From Pseudanabaena sp. (GTDB lineage Bacteria > Cyanobacteriota > Cyanobacteriia > Pseudanabaenales > Pseudanabaenaceae): a stretch of DNA of 49,260 nt. The notes beneath the pieces were generated by a model that ran no database searches, was not told where the DNA came from, and saw only the letters and a list, made by a program, of their open reading frames with translations. A program made the translations under genes and the position numbers. Shown here one piece after another: positions 17,403 through 24,789 of the stretch (its first letter is position 1; the number at the start of each line of letters is the position of its first letter). The stretch lies in assembly GCA_003249035.1 (NCBI GenBank), contig QBMK01000009.1:1-49260 (forward strand), read 5' to 3'.

Positions 17403-18986
17403 ATGAGCAATTCTCAACCATCAAATCAAAAATCGAACTCTTGGATTGGGCAAACTGTCGGAGACAGAAACAGATATCACATTACCAATCGCTTGGGTGG
17501 TGGTGGGATGGGAGAGGTCTTTTTAGCAACTGATATGCTGTTGGGGCAGCAAGTAGCCCTAAAAATGCTCAAAGAAAAGCTTCTACAGGAATCGGAAGTT
17601 AGAAAACGTTTTGAGAGAGAAGCATTATTATGTGCAGCGATCCAAGGCGAGCATGTTGTGGAAGTGAAAGACTATGGATTAACAGATGAAGGCTATCCAT
17701 TCTTTGTGATGGAATATTTGCGAGGTCAAACTCTAGGATCGCTTCTGCATAAAGAGCATCGGCTTTCTATTGAACATACGGTAAAAATCATTAGTCAGGT
17801 CTGTGACGGATTGTATAAAGCGCATTCTGGCGTAATTATGTCCCATGAAGGGGCGAAATCTGGAGAAAGAGTTTATCTTGTCCATCGGGATTTAAAGCCT
17901 GAAAATATTTTTTTAGTCAACACTTCTTTAGGTGAGCTAGTCAAAATTCTAGACTTTGGCATTGCCAAAGTTTTTAGCAACGAAATGCAAGCCACAAATA
18001 CAGGCTTGTTTATAGGCACTTTTCAATATTCATCACCTGAACAAATTGAAGCTAGAAAAGATTTAGATCTGCGTGCTGATATCTATAGCCTTGGCATGAT
18101 CCTCTATGAAATGCTTTGTGGAACTGACCCATTTGGCTGCCTTGCTGAAGGAAGAGGCGGCTCGAATTGGTTGCGATCGCATATCTCTGATGCACCGCGA
18201 TCTCTAAGATCTCAACCAAACTGTAAAAATATACCGCTCTCATTAGAATCTGTGGTGATGAGATGTTTAAGTAAATCACCTAGCGATCGCTTTGAATCTG
18301 TATTATCACTCTATCAGTCTTTGCAAGAATCTACAGGCATAAAGATTGATGCAGGAATGATGCGAGCAATTGCGGCATCTGCTGAAACTACGATATCCAC
18401 ATCAGATTTACTACAAGCAAAAATAACTGGTCAAACTCCACCTAGTAATGAATCCAGCAATCCACCTAGCAATCCATCACAACCACAAACGAAATCGTCA
18501 CAGCTTAATGATGATACTACTTCTGAAATTAAAGAAAAATTGGTAAATGTGTTACTCAGTTACGTTGGACCAATTGCCAAATTTTTAGTCAAACAGACCA
18601 AAATAGACTCTGCTAGCTCTTCAGATACGATTGAGCGGCTGAGTCATCATGTACCGCCTTCTCAACAGACTGAATTTAAAGCCAAAGCTCAGACTGCGTT
18701 CTTAGAGATCGAGCGTAAAATTACTAGCTCAAAGAGCGATAATTCAAAGAGTGGTAATACTCCAGCACCAGAAACTCCGACTGCAAATAACCCTAACAGC
18801 CAAATCAGTCAGATTTTTATAGATCGATGTCAACAAGAACTATCGGAAATCATTGGACCTATGGCAAAGTTGATTTTAAAGAAAGCTTTAGCTCAAAATC
18901 CATCCCAAAGTCAGTTGATTGAAGCGATCGCTAAACAGATTCCCGAGCCCAACTATGCAGAGCAGTTTCGCAAAAAGTTTAATTAG
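17403..18986 (+). CDS. Ser/Thr protein kinase with duplicated C-terminal domain
   Basis: 527 residues. The kinase domain (about 25-310) has LGGGGMGEVFLATD, VALKML, HRDLKPEN (161-168), DFGIAK (184-189) and GTFQYSSPEQ. An insert before the catalytic loop (GVIMSHEGAKSGERVYL) is typical of a cyanobacterial subfamily. After a Pro/Ser/Asn-rich linker (about 345-370) come two related helical modules, each with an IGPxAKxLxKK-like core (YVGPIAKFLVKQTKI and IIGPMAKLILKKALA) followed by a PxxxxxxFxxK ending. No transmembrane segment, so it is cytoplasmic. ATG at 17403 preferred over TTG at 17400. It is convergent with the heme-sensor gene and may be the kinase for the FHA protein at 22978. Confidence 0.87.
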   Translation: MSNSQPSNQKSNSWIGQTVGDRNRYHITNRLGGGGMGEVFLATDMLLGQQVALKMLKEKLLQESEVRKRFEREALLCAAIQGEHVVEVKDYGLTDEGYPFFVMEYLRGQTLGSLLHKEHRLSIEHTVKIISQVCDGLYKAHSGVIMSHEGAKSGERVYLVHRDLKPENIFLVNTSLGELVKILDFGIAKVFSNEMQATNTGLFIGTFQYSSPEQIEARKDLDLRADIYSLGMILYEMLCGTDPFGCLAEGRGGSNWLRSHISDAPRSLRSQPNCKNIPLSLESVVMRCLSKSPSDRFESVLSLYQSLQESTGIKIDAGMMRAIAASAETTISTSDLLQAKITGQTPPSNESSNPPSNPSQPQTKSSQLNDDTTSEIKEKLVNVLLSYVGPIAKFLVKQTKIDSASSSDTIERLSHHVPPSQQTEFKAKAQTAFLEIERKITSSKSDNSKSGNTPAPETPTANNPNSQISQIFIDRCQQELSEIIGPMAKLILKKALAQNPSQSQLIEAIAKQIPEPNYAEQFRKKFN

Positions 18987-19125
18987 GAATTTTTTAGCAA
19001 ATTAAGACTTAAGTGGAGAGAATCCCTGCGATCTTAATCACATAATGCTAGCAAGATTAACATAGCCCAAAAAGAAATCAGAATTATTCATGTATGAGAA
19101 AGCCTCTAGAGGTTTCTACTGGTCA

Positions 19126-20025
19126 TTATTCAGGATTATTTAGCATTTCCATTGCCATTGACAGGCTTAGCTTCATGCGATTAAACGCATTTGCTAAAAC
19201 TCCAATCTCATCATGAGAAGTTTGTTTAAATTCAGTATCCATTTTACCAATGCTGACATCATGAGCAACTTGAGCCATTTGATTAAGTGGCTTGATCACT
19301 GTGAACCTTAAAAATAGGTTGACTACTAAAATCGCGATCGCGAACATCCCACATACAGCCAGCATCACAAACAACAAAATTTGTCTGCCACTATTAATAA
19401 CATCTTGTGAAGGCACGGAAATTATCTGAGCACCAACAATTTCATTGAGTTTCCATCCGAAGCCATTATCTCTTCCATAGGTAGCCAACATACTTTTAGG
19501 GGCGGCTTCAGGAGTGCTATGACAGCGCAAACAACTTTCTTTGCTAACGCTTATCGGACGCGCTATATAAAATAAATCGCCACCTGTAAAAGAACGAAAT
19601 CCTGTAAGTTCTTTTGTATTAGTATCATTCCGAAAGCGTTGCACTAACTCTGTTTCAAATCCGTCGGCTTGATCGCGTAAATTCGTTGGATTTAGTGTCG
19701 CTTCTTTATAGAAAAAGTCAGCATATTCTTTTTGTGTGCGAAAATGTTCAAATACTTCCCTTGCTGAATAACCAGGTACTGTTTGAGGCAAAAATTCTGC
19801 TTCTTGTTCTATTCTAGGTGCTAGTTGTGGTCCTACTTGTGTACTAGTATAGTTGCGAATTGAATTCATTGTCTGGAGCATAATCTGTGCTTTAGAGACA
19901 GTTTGAGATTCAGTGTTGCGATTCAAAATCACCGATAAAGTCACGCCACTAAATATAATACATATCAAAAAAGCAGCTAGTAGAAGTAGGTTAAATTTTG
20001 CACTAAGACGCAGATTATTCAGCAT
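19126..20025 (-). CDS. Membrane c-type heme sensor (DUF3365/Tll0287-like) ending in HAMP
   Basis: 299 residues. Transmembrane helix 1 is at about 12-33, followed by an extracytoplasmic DUF3365 domain with a single covalent-heme motif CLRCH (Cys165, Cys168, His169), transmembrane helix 2 (214-239) and a HAMP domain (about 240-290). The protein stops there, with no kinase, cyclase or methyl-accepting domain. The periplasmic part resembles Tll0287, a heme protein proposed to sense redox state. It would have to signal through a partner; the convergent Ser/Thr kinase and the divergent lipoprotein are candidates. ATG start; 56 bases from the divergent gene. Confidence 0.85.
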   Translation of the reverse strand: MLNNLRLSAKFNLLLLAAFLICIIFSGVTLSVILNRNTESQTVSKAQIMLQTMNSIRNYTSTQVGPQLAPRIEQEAEFLPQTVPGYSAREVFEHFRTQKEYADFFYKEATLNPTNLRDQADGFETELVQRFRNDTNTKELTGFRSFTGGDLFYIARPISVSKESCLRCHSTPEAAPKSMLATYGRDNGFGWKLNEIVGAQIISVPSQDVINSGRQILLFVMLAVCGMFAIAILVVNLFLRFTVIKPLNQMAQVAHDVSIGKMDTEFKQTSHDEIGVLANAFNRMKLSLSMAMEMLNNPE

Positions 20026-20081
20026 AATGGCTTTACAGTTCTTAGAATAATTAAATTTAGATTGTAAGCTAAGAAGAACCT

Positions 20082-20969
20082 ATGCTATTGATGCTTTACA
20101 AAAATATGTTTTCCCGCCGTTCATTTCTTAGTCAATTTTTAGTAGGATTACTAATTGGCTGTACTCCCAAAAAGACGATTGGCGGCGATAAACTCGTCAT
20201 TGGGATAGTTGGCTATGGCGAAGAAAAAAAGTCAATTGAACAATATCAACGATTTAAAGAGCATATGTCTGCGATGACTAACTCAATAATTGAGTTGGAG
20301 CCTACCTTTAATGAGGTAAAAGCGCTGGAACAAATCAAACGGCGGGCATGGTCATTGGTGTTTGCTCCACCCGGCTTAGCGGCGATCGCAATGTCTAAAG
20401 AGCAATATACACCGATATTTGCGCTGCAGGGCCCTGTTAATTTGCATTCTGTACTGGTAGTTCGCGCTGACAGCCCTGTCACAAAAATATTAGATCTCCA
20501 AAATCGGGCAGTTGCCTTAGGGCAGGTTGGCTCAGCTACAGGCTACTATCTACCTATTTACGACCTTTATGGCTTAACACTTTCTGAAATCGTATTTGCT
20601 TCTACACCCAAAAATGTACTTGAATTGATTGAAAATGGAACCGTAGCCGCAGGTGCACTATCCAAGGTCGAATTTGAATCTTTAAGTCGTCAGATTGGCA
20701 AAGAAAAGTTTCGGATTCTTTCTACTAGTACTCAGAGTGTCCCATCGGGATTAGTTTTACTGGCTCCTACGGTTGAACGAAATCAAGCAGAATTAATTGT
20801 TAATGTTATGAAATCGGCTTCTCCTACAGTTATTAATGAAGCAGGTTATATTCCCAATGTGGCAATTCCTGACTATACGTTCTTAATTAAAGTAGTTGAA
20901 AGAGTCAGACCGATTGTCACCCGTATTAAGCAAAAGCCTGCACCACTTTTCGAGGAAATTCAAAAATAA
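20082..20969 (+). CDS. PhnD/SsuA-type substrate-binding lipoprotein
   Basis: 295 residues of a type 2 periplasmic-binding fold related to phosphate/phosphite/phosphonate-binding proteins (KLVIGIVGYGEEKKSIEQYQRFKEHM..; ALGQVGSATGYYLPIYDLYGL; VAAGALSKVEFESL). The N-terminus has a twin arginine (Arg12-Arg13) followed by a hydrophobic stretch and a lipobox GLLIGC (Cys27). A second ATG at codon 9 (20106) is an alternative start giving a shorter signal peptide. No permease or ATPase genes are near, so it is more likely a sensory binding protein feeding the divergently encoded heme/HAMP sensor than a transporter part (inference). Confidence 0.82.
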   Translation: MLLMLYKNMFSRRSFLSQFLVGLLIGCTPKKTIGGDKLVIGIVGYGEEKKSIEQYQRFKEHMSAMTNSIIELEPTFNEVKALEQIKRRAWSLVFAPPGLAAIAMSKEQYTPIFALQGPVNLHSVLVVRADSPVTKILDLQNRAVALGQVGSATGYYLPIYDLYGLTLSEIVFASTPKNVLELIENGTVAAGALSKVEFESLSRQIGKEKFRILSTSTQSVPSGLVLLAPTVERNQAELIVNVMKSASPTVINEAGYIPNVAIPDYTFLIKVVERVRPIVTRIKQKPAPLFEEIQK

Positions 20970-20994
20970 GAGACAAGGAATGGGTTAATCTGCT

Positions 20995-22254
20995 TTAGAT
21001 AATTCCATCATCTGCCATTTCTTCACGGGTATATGTAATCGAAAAATCTAAGAAAAAGCCATAAAGTTCAATCTCAGCGACAGCAGGGAAAAGACGCAAA
21101 GTACTGATTCCTAGGGCTTTAGGATTGTCGGCAAGCCAACCGAAAGCCTCTTTAGTATGAGCTTGCACGATTAACACTTCACCATCTACGGTATGGCTAA
21201 GAGATAGATCAGCATCACCTGGTTTTAAATGCAATTCATTGTAAATTTGTCCGAGCATCCGCCATTGATGCCGCCAATAAGTCATACCTTGTCTTTCGAG
21301 CTTAATCGCATACTCAGCTAGAGTTACAATATTGCGCCAAGTAATATCTTTCCTTTGAAAAACTATACGTAGTTCGCTCATAGCTTGTTCACAGGCTTCT
21401 TCAAATTTAAGCAATGGTATTGGATCAGCTAAACGACGTGGTGTTTTACCCAAAATCATCAGCGATTGAATGACAGTTGTTTCAATCTGTCGGGATAGCT
21501 GTTCTTTCGCTTTTTGAGTTTGCCATATAACGCCTTGTTCAGTTGTGGCATACATCGCTGGCAGCCGATTCAGAACATAGGCACAAACATCATCAGCGCC
21601 AACTTTGCGTGGCAAAATATTTGCCATATGGAGTAATTGATTTTTTACTTCTTGTTCTACTAGATCTTCTAAAACATTGGTTAAGAAATAAGAAGCTGAA
21701 AGGATATAGGAGTCAAGTTCAGGATTAGGTAGTTCAGAGTTATTATGCCAATCTCGATTTTCATGCTGATGAGTGTCTTTACGCCGTAGATAACCTTTAG
21801 TTTCTCGTAATCGATGGCGATCGTTAACACTCAAACTTACATATTCTGGTGTGTGGCTGACTAGAGTAAGCGTTTCCTGAAAAGCCTGCGGAACATGTTG
21901 CCATTGCATTGAAGGCTTACTAAAAAGTTTTTGTAACCTAGTCAAAACATGAGCAGGGGTCTCTACTTTACTAGCTGCAATTTTGGTGTATTTCCGCAAA
22001 GGATCACGCTTTACCCCTAAAAGAGCTTGTTGAACAGCGCTTACAATCTGATTTTGTAGTTCATTGTGAGCACGTTTGCGCTGCTGTAACCATCCTCGAC
22101 TAGTACTAGCGTAAAGTACTGGCAATCGATTTAGTGCAAAAGCAACCACATCGCTAAGGTTAATTGCTTCGCGGGCGATTGGGGTGAAATACTTGAGTTG
22201 CTCTTGCACTTCTGTGACAACGATTTCCTCAAGGACATTTTTGAGGCTAGTCAT
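20995..22254 (-). CDS. Protein with two ComFB (late competence) domains
   Basis: 419 residues. Two copies of the ComFB domain are visible: residues ~5-80 (NVLEEIVVTEVQEQLKYF..DVVAFALNRLPVLYATS-like) and ~190-270 (NVLEDLVEQEVKNQLLHM..DVCAYVLNRLPAMYATTEQG). Cyanobacterial ComFB proteins have been reported as cyclic-di-GMP and cAMP receptors. A Cys-poor linker separates the copies, and the last ~130 residues (from about 290) contain an unrecognised alpha/beta segment ending in acidic residues. No membrane segment. ATG start. It is convergent with the PhnD-like gene (26-base gap) and has 723 bases of non-coding DNA upstream. Confidence 0.82.
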   Translation of the reverse strand: MTSLKNVLEEIVVTEVQEQLKYFTPIAREAINLSDVVAFALNRLPVLYASTSRGWLQQRKRAHNELQNQIVSAVQQALLGVKRDPLRKYTKIAASKVETPAHVLTRLQKLFSKPSMQWQHVPQAFQETLTLVSHTPEYVSLSVNDRHRLRETKGYLRRKDTHQHENRDWHNNSELPNPELDSYILSASYFLTNVLEDLVEQEVKNQLLHMANILPRKVGADDVCAYVLNRLPAMYATTEQGVIWQTQKAKEQLSRQIETTVIQSLMILGKTPRRLADPIPLLKFEEACEQAMSELRIVFQRKDITWRNIVTLAEYAIKLERQGMTYWRHQWRMLGQIYNELHLKPGDADLSLSHTVDGEVLIVQAHTKEAFGWLADNPKALGISTLRLFPAVAEIELYGFFLDFSITYTREEMADDGII

Positions 22255-22323
22255 AAGTTTTTACTTCTAGACATTTTATGTTTGATAGCCCTTATATATA
22301 TGATCTGCTGGGAAATAGTGACT

Positions 22324-22359
22324 AAAATCGCTGTAATCCCTAAACAGGTCAGCTTCCAA
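22324..22359. promoter_or_regulatory. 36-bp block shared with 27945-27980
   Basis: It matches 30 of 36 bases, without gaps, with a block upstream of the membrane Fe-S gene. Both blocks start AAAATCGCTG and end AGCTTCCAA and lie in the same orientation relative to a minus-strand gene. Here it is 70-105 bases upstream of the ComFB gene start. It could be a shared operator or a remnant of a dispersed repeat. Confidence 0.45.
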
Positions 22360-22529
22360 ATCCAAATCAAGATCCTTAAAAACATTGCCCAGAATATGTT
22401 GTAAGGATTTCAGGGATTATCAATCAACAGGCGCTACTCATCTTTAGCTCTGTAAGGATTGTCTCTTCCCCAACATGAATCTAGCAATTGATTCTCCCCG
22501 ACTTGGGCTAATGAGCAATCTTAAAGTTA

Positions 22530-22922
22530 AACAACTAAATAGTACTCCCATCAGGTCAAATATTAAGTAGCTTTTAATTTACATCAAGATGTATAACAAC
22601 TTGTCTAATATACGCGATGTGCAACTATTTTTGAGCCATCGCCATGAGGTTGTTTGAGACATAGAAAATTCAAACCCCTCATTAGTGCATTACGATGAAT
22701 CAAGGCTTTCAGACTTTTAGTTGCACATCGCGTCTAATATTGTACTTAATATGTTTTTTCTTCCCCTTACCAGTTGCCTTTTTCGCTTTTTTTTAGCCTT
22801 GGTTGGACTTTGCTTATATGCCTCCTCAAAACTTGACACCAAGTCTTTAAATACTTTTAGGTTTGTCCTGTCATTGTCCTCACTAGACGATCTTGCTTCA
22901 GGATGCGTTCAATGTTTAACAT
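22530..22922 (-). pseudogene. Decayed transposase (IS5-group, DDE_Tnp_4 type) N-terminal remnant
   Basis: On the minus strand an ATG at 22922 gives MLNIERILKQDRLVRTMTG. After a frameshift the reading continues NLKVFKDLVSSFEEAYKQ and then GRKKHIKYN, the usual N-terminus of a cyanobacterial IS5-group transposase (MLxIxxxLKxDRLxRAxTGLN..F..L..SFxxAY). The reading is then cut by a 122-bp inserted element and resumes on its other side as DKLLYILM-stop-IKSYLIFDLMGVLFS, matching the expected KLLFILxYxKxYPTFDLMG. At least two frame changes and one stop make it non-functional. The catalytic C-terminal part is not recognisable. Family assignment is from memory of the pattern. Confidence 0.75.
22612..22733. 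mobile_element. 122-bp MITE-like element with 16-bp terminal inverted repeats
   Basis: The ends are ACGCGATGTGCAACTA (22612-22627) and its exact reverse complement (22718-22733). The element is flanked by a direct repeat CTAATAT (22605-22611 and 22734-22740), i.e. a 7-bp target duplication (8 bp if the shared T is counted). The interior is too short to code. It interrupts the decayed transposase gene, so it inserted independently. Confidence 0.88.
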
Positions 22923-22977
22923 TATTTCTAAGCCTTAAAACCTGGTTTTTATATTAACTTATTAACCAACGGGTCTA

Positions 22978-24654
22978 TTAAACATCGATCGCAACTTTTC
23001 CTTTGGGGAAAGCGACACAGCAGAGGATATACCCAGCATCTATTTCTGAAGGTTCGAGAGCTTCTGGATCGTATTCTTCCATTTTTACCTCACCCTCTAA
23101 TTTTACCTTCTTGCAACTACCACAACTACCAACACGGCAACTATTACGGATTTTGACACCTGCTTGCTCGGCAATTTCTAGGATCGATTCTTCGCCATCA
23201 CAAGGGACTTCTTTTGCTGATTTAGTAAAAATCACAGTGGCAACAGGTGCCTTGCTAGTTATAGGAGCATTTGGCGATCGGCTAGTTACGGACATCGCTT
23301 CTATAGGTAGTTGTAACTTACCAAGCCACGCCTTGATTCCAAAAGCTGGATAAAGTTCGCTTGCTGGTTCCTCTTTAACTGATTTTGGTGACTTTATCGC
23401 ACCGCCAAAACTTTCTTCATGATATTGCTGCATCGGAAAGCCGATTCCTTCTAACAAAGATTTCGTGCTTTGCATGAAGCTTTCAGGGCCACAGACAAAT
23501 ACAGTACGATCTCGCCAATCGGAGGCAATCATTTCCAGCATAGATGGTGTCAGTCTGCCACGCATTCCCATCCACGATTGTTGAGGAGTGGAACGAGTAA
23601 TTGTTACAGCCAGATGAAATTTTGGAGATCGCACTGCCATCATTTCTAATTCTTGGCGATAGATAATATCTTCTGGACTCCGCGCACAATGAAAAAAGAC
23701 AACGTCACAGTCCGAATGTGTGTCATAAATCCAACGTGACATCGACATCATCGGGGTAATGCCACTCCCCGCCGAGAGAAACAATAACTTTTGAGAAGGA
23801 TACTCAAAACAAGAGAACTTGCCAAATGCCCCACTTGCCTGAATCTGACTACCAATTTTTAGATTGTCATGCAGCCAATTGGAAACCAGACCCGCAGGAA
23901 TAGTGGGATCTTCTGGATTAGCAGAGGGAACACGCTTAACAGTAATTTCTAGAGAATGGGGGCGGGACGGTGATGACGAGATGGAATAAGAACGCAATAT
24001 TTCTACACCATCGATTTCAAGTTCAAGTGTAATAAACTGTCCCGCCTTATAGGTAAAGAGATGGGGAGGGGTAGTGCCAAAGCAAAAGGTCTTGACATCG
24101 ATGGTTTCTTCAATGATTTTGAAGCATTCCAAAGTGAGAGTTCCCTTTGTCCAACGAGTAATTTGGCTGGGGTCAATGGTGGCAAGTGGCATATATTGAC
24201 TGGGCACTGCTGGAGCTTTAGCAATCTCTGCGAGGCGATCTAGATCTTTGCCTGCATTAAATGGGCTATTTAAGTGGGCAAGAGATGGCTCGGTCGGATC
24301 TTCTTTCTCTTCTAAAGATTTTGTCAGGGCATGGGGTGTAATCTCTTCGATTAGAATCGCAAAGTCGCCTAGTTGAATAATATCTTTTGCTGAGAGTTGA
24401 ATAGCGTGCAAAGGTTTGATTTGCATATCATTAATTTGCACTCCATTGGTACTTTTCAGATCGACAAAGTGATATTGATGTGCTTCAAAAGAAATTTTGC
24501 CATGTTCGCGGCTAACGGTCCCATTATTGAGGACTACATCACAATGAGGCGCACGACCAATCAGAAAATCGTTCTTTTTACTGATTTCAGTTGATAGTTG
24601 AATTGGTTCTAGTTCTTGAGAAATCTGTACATTGAAAATTCTAAGTTTTAGCAT
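22978..24654 (-). CDS. FHA domain - flavin reductase - 2Fe-2S ferredoxin fusion protein
   Basis: 558 residues in three parts. (1) FHA phosphothreonine-binding domain, residues 1-103, with Gly33-Arg34, SREH (48-51) and STNG (68-71). (2) After a ~65-residue linker, a ferredoxin-NADP-reductase-type module (about 165-415) with RSYSISSSPSRPHS (FAD), LSAGSGITPMMSM (nicotinamide) and VFVCGPESFM. (3) C-terminal plant-type ferredoxin with CRVGSCGSCKK and a last Cys in ILCCVAF, the CX4CX2CXnC 2Fe-2S set. Modules 2 and 3 resemble Hcr-type reductases that pass electrons from NAD(P)H to a partner. An FHA in front suggests docking to a phosphorylated protein. ATG start. The membrane Fe-S protein gene lies 135 bases upstream on the same strand. 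Confidence 0.9.
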   Translation of the reverse strand: MLKLRIFNVQISQELEPIQLSTEISKKNDFLIGRAPHCDVVLNNGTVSREHGKISFEAHQYHFVDLKSTNGVQINDMQIKPLHAIQLSAKDIIQLGDFAILIEEITPHALTKSLEEKEDPTEPSLAHLNSPFNAGKDLDRLAEIAKAPAVPSQYMPLATIDPSQITRWTKGTLTLECFKIIEETIDVKTFCFGTTPPHLFTYKAGQFITLELEIDGVEILRSYSISSSPSRPHSLEITVKRVPSANPEDPTIPAGLVSNWLHDNLKIGSQIQASGAFGKFSCFEYPSQKLLFLSAGSGITPMMSMSRWIYDTHSDCDVVFFHCARSPEDIIYRQELEMMAVRSPKFHLAVTITRSTPQQSWMGMRGRLTPSMLEMIASDWRDRTVFVCGPESFMQSTKSLLEGIGFPMQQYHEESFGGAIKSPKSVKEEPASELYPAFGIKAWLGKLQLPIEAMSVTSRSPNAPITSKAPVATVIFTKSAKEVPCDGEESILEIAEQAGVKIRNSCRVGSCGSCKKVKLEGEVKMEEYDPEALEPSEIDAGYILCCVAFPKGKVAIDV

Positions 24655-24739
24655 AAAGGTTCCTAAAACAATAATCCTTAAACAAAGAAATAATAGTTTT
24701 TAATGATGTTACTTGGAAGTTTTAAAAACTCAACCCTAG

Positions 24740-24759
24740 CTCCTCTGCATGCAAAGGAG
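24740..24759. promoter_or_regulatory. Near-palindrome CTCCT-TGCATGCA-AGGAG upstream of the FHA-reductase gene
   Basis: The 20 bases are symmetric except for one mismatched pair. It is centred about 95 bases before the FHA-reductase ATG and 30-50 bases past the stop of the upstream gene. It may be an operator or a small terminator. A short match to the 36-bp block (TAATCCTTAAACA, 24672-24684) is nearer the ATG. Confidence 0.35.
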
Positions 24760-24789
24760 AATGGCATTTTTCTTCCCATGTAACATGAG

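Noticed and set aside
22324-22359. Reading the 36-bp shared block as a degenerate CRISPR repeat
   Set aside because: Length is similar to cyanobacterial repeats, but it occurs once per locus 5.6 kb apart with no spacers and lacks the usual GAAAC end.
22721-22957. 78-residue plus-strand frame over the MITE end and transposase remnant
   Set aside because: It is antisense to the transposase fossil, starts inside the MITE and has no family resemblance.
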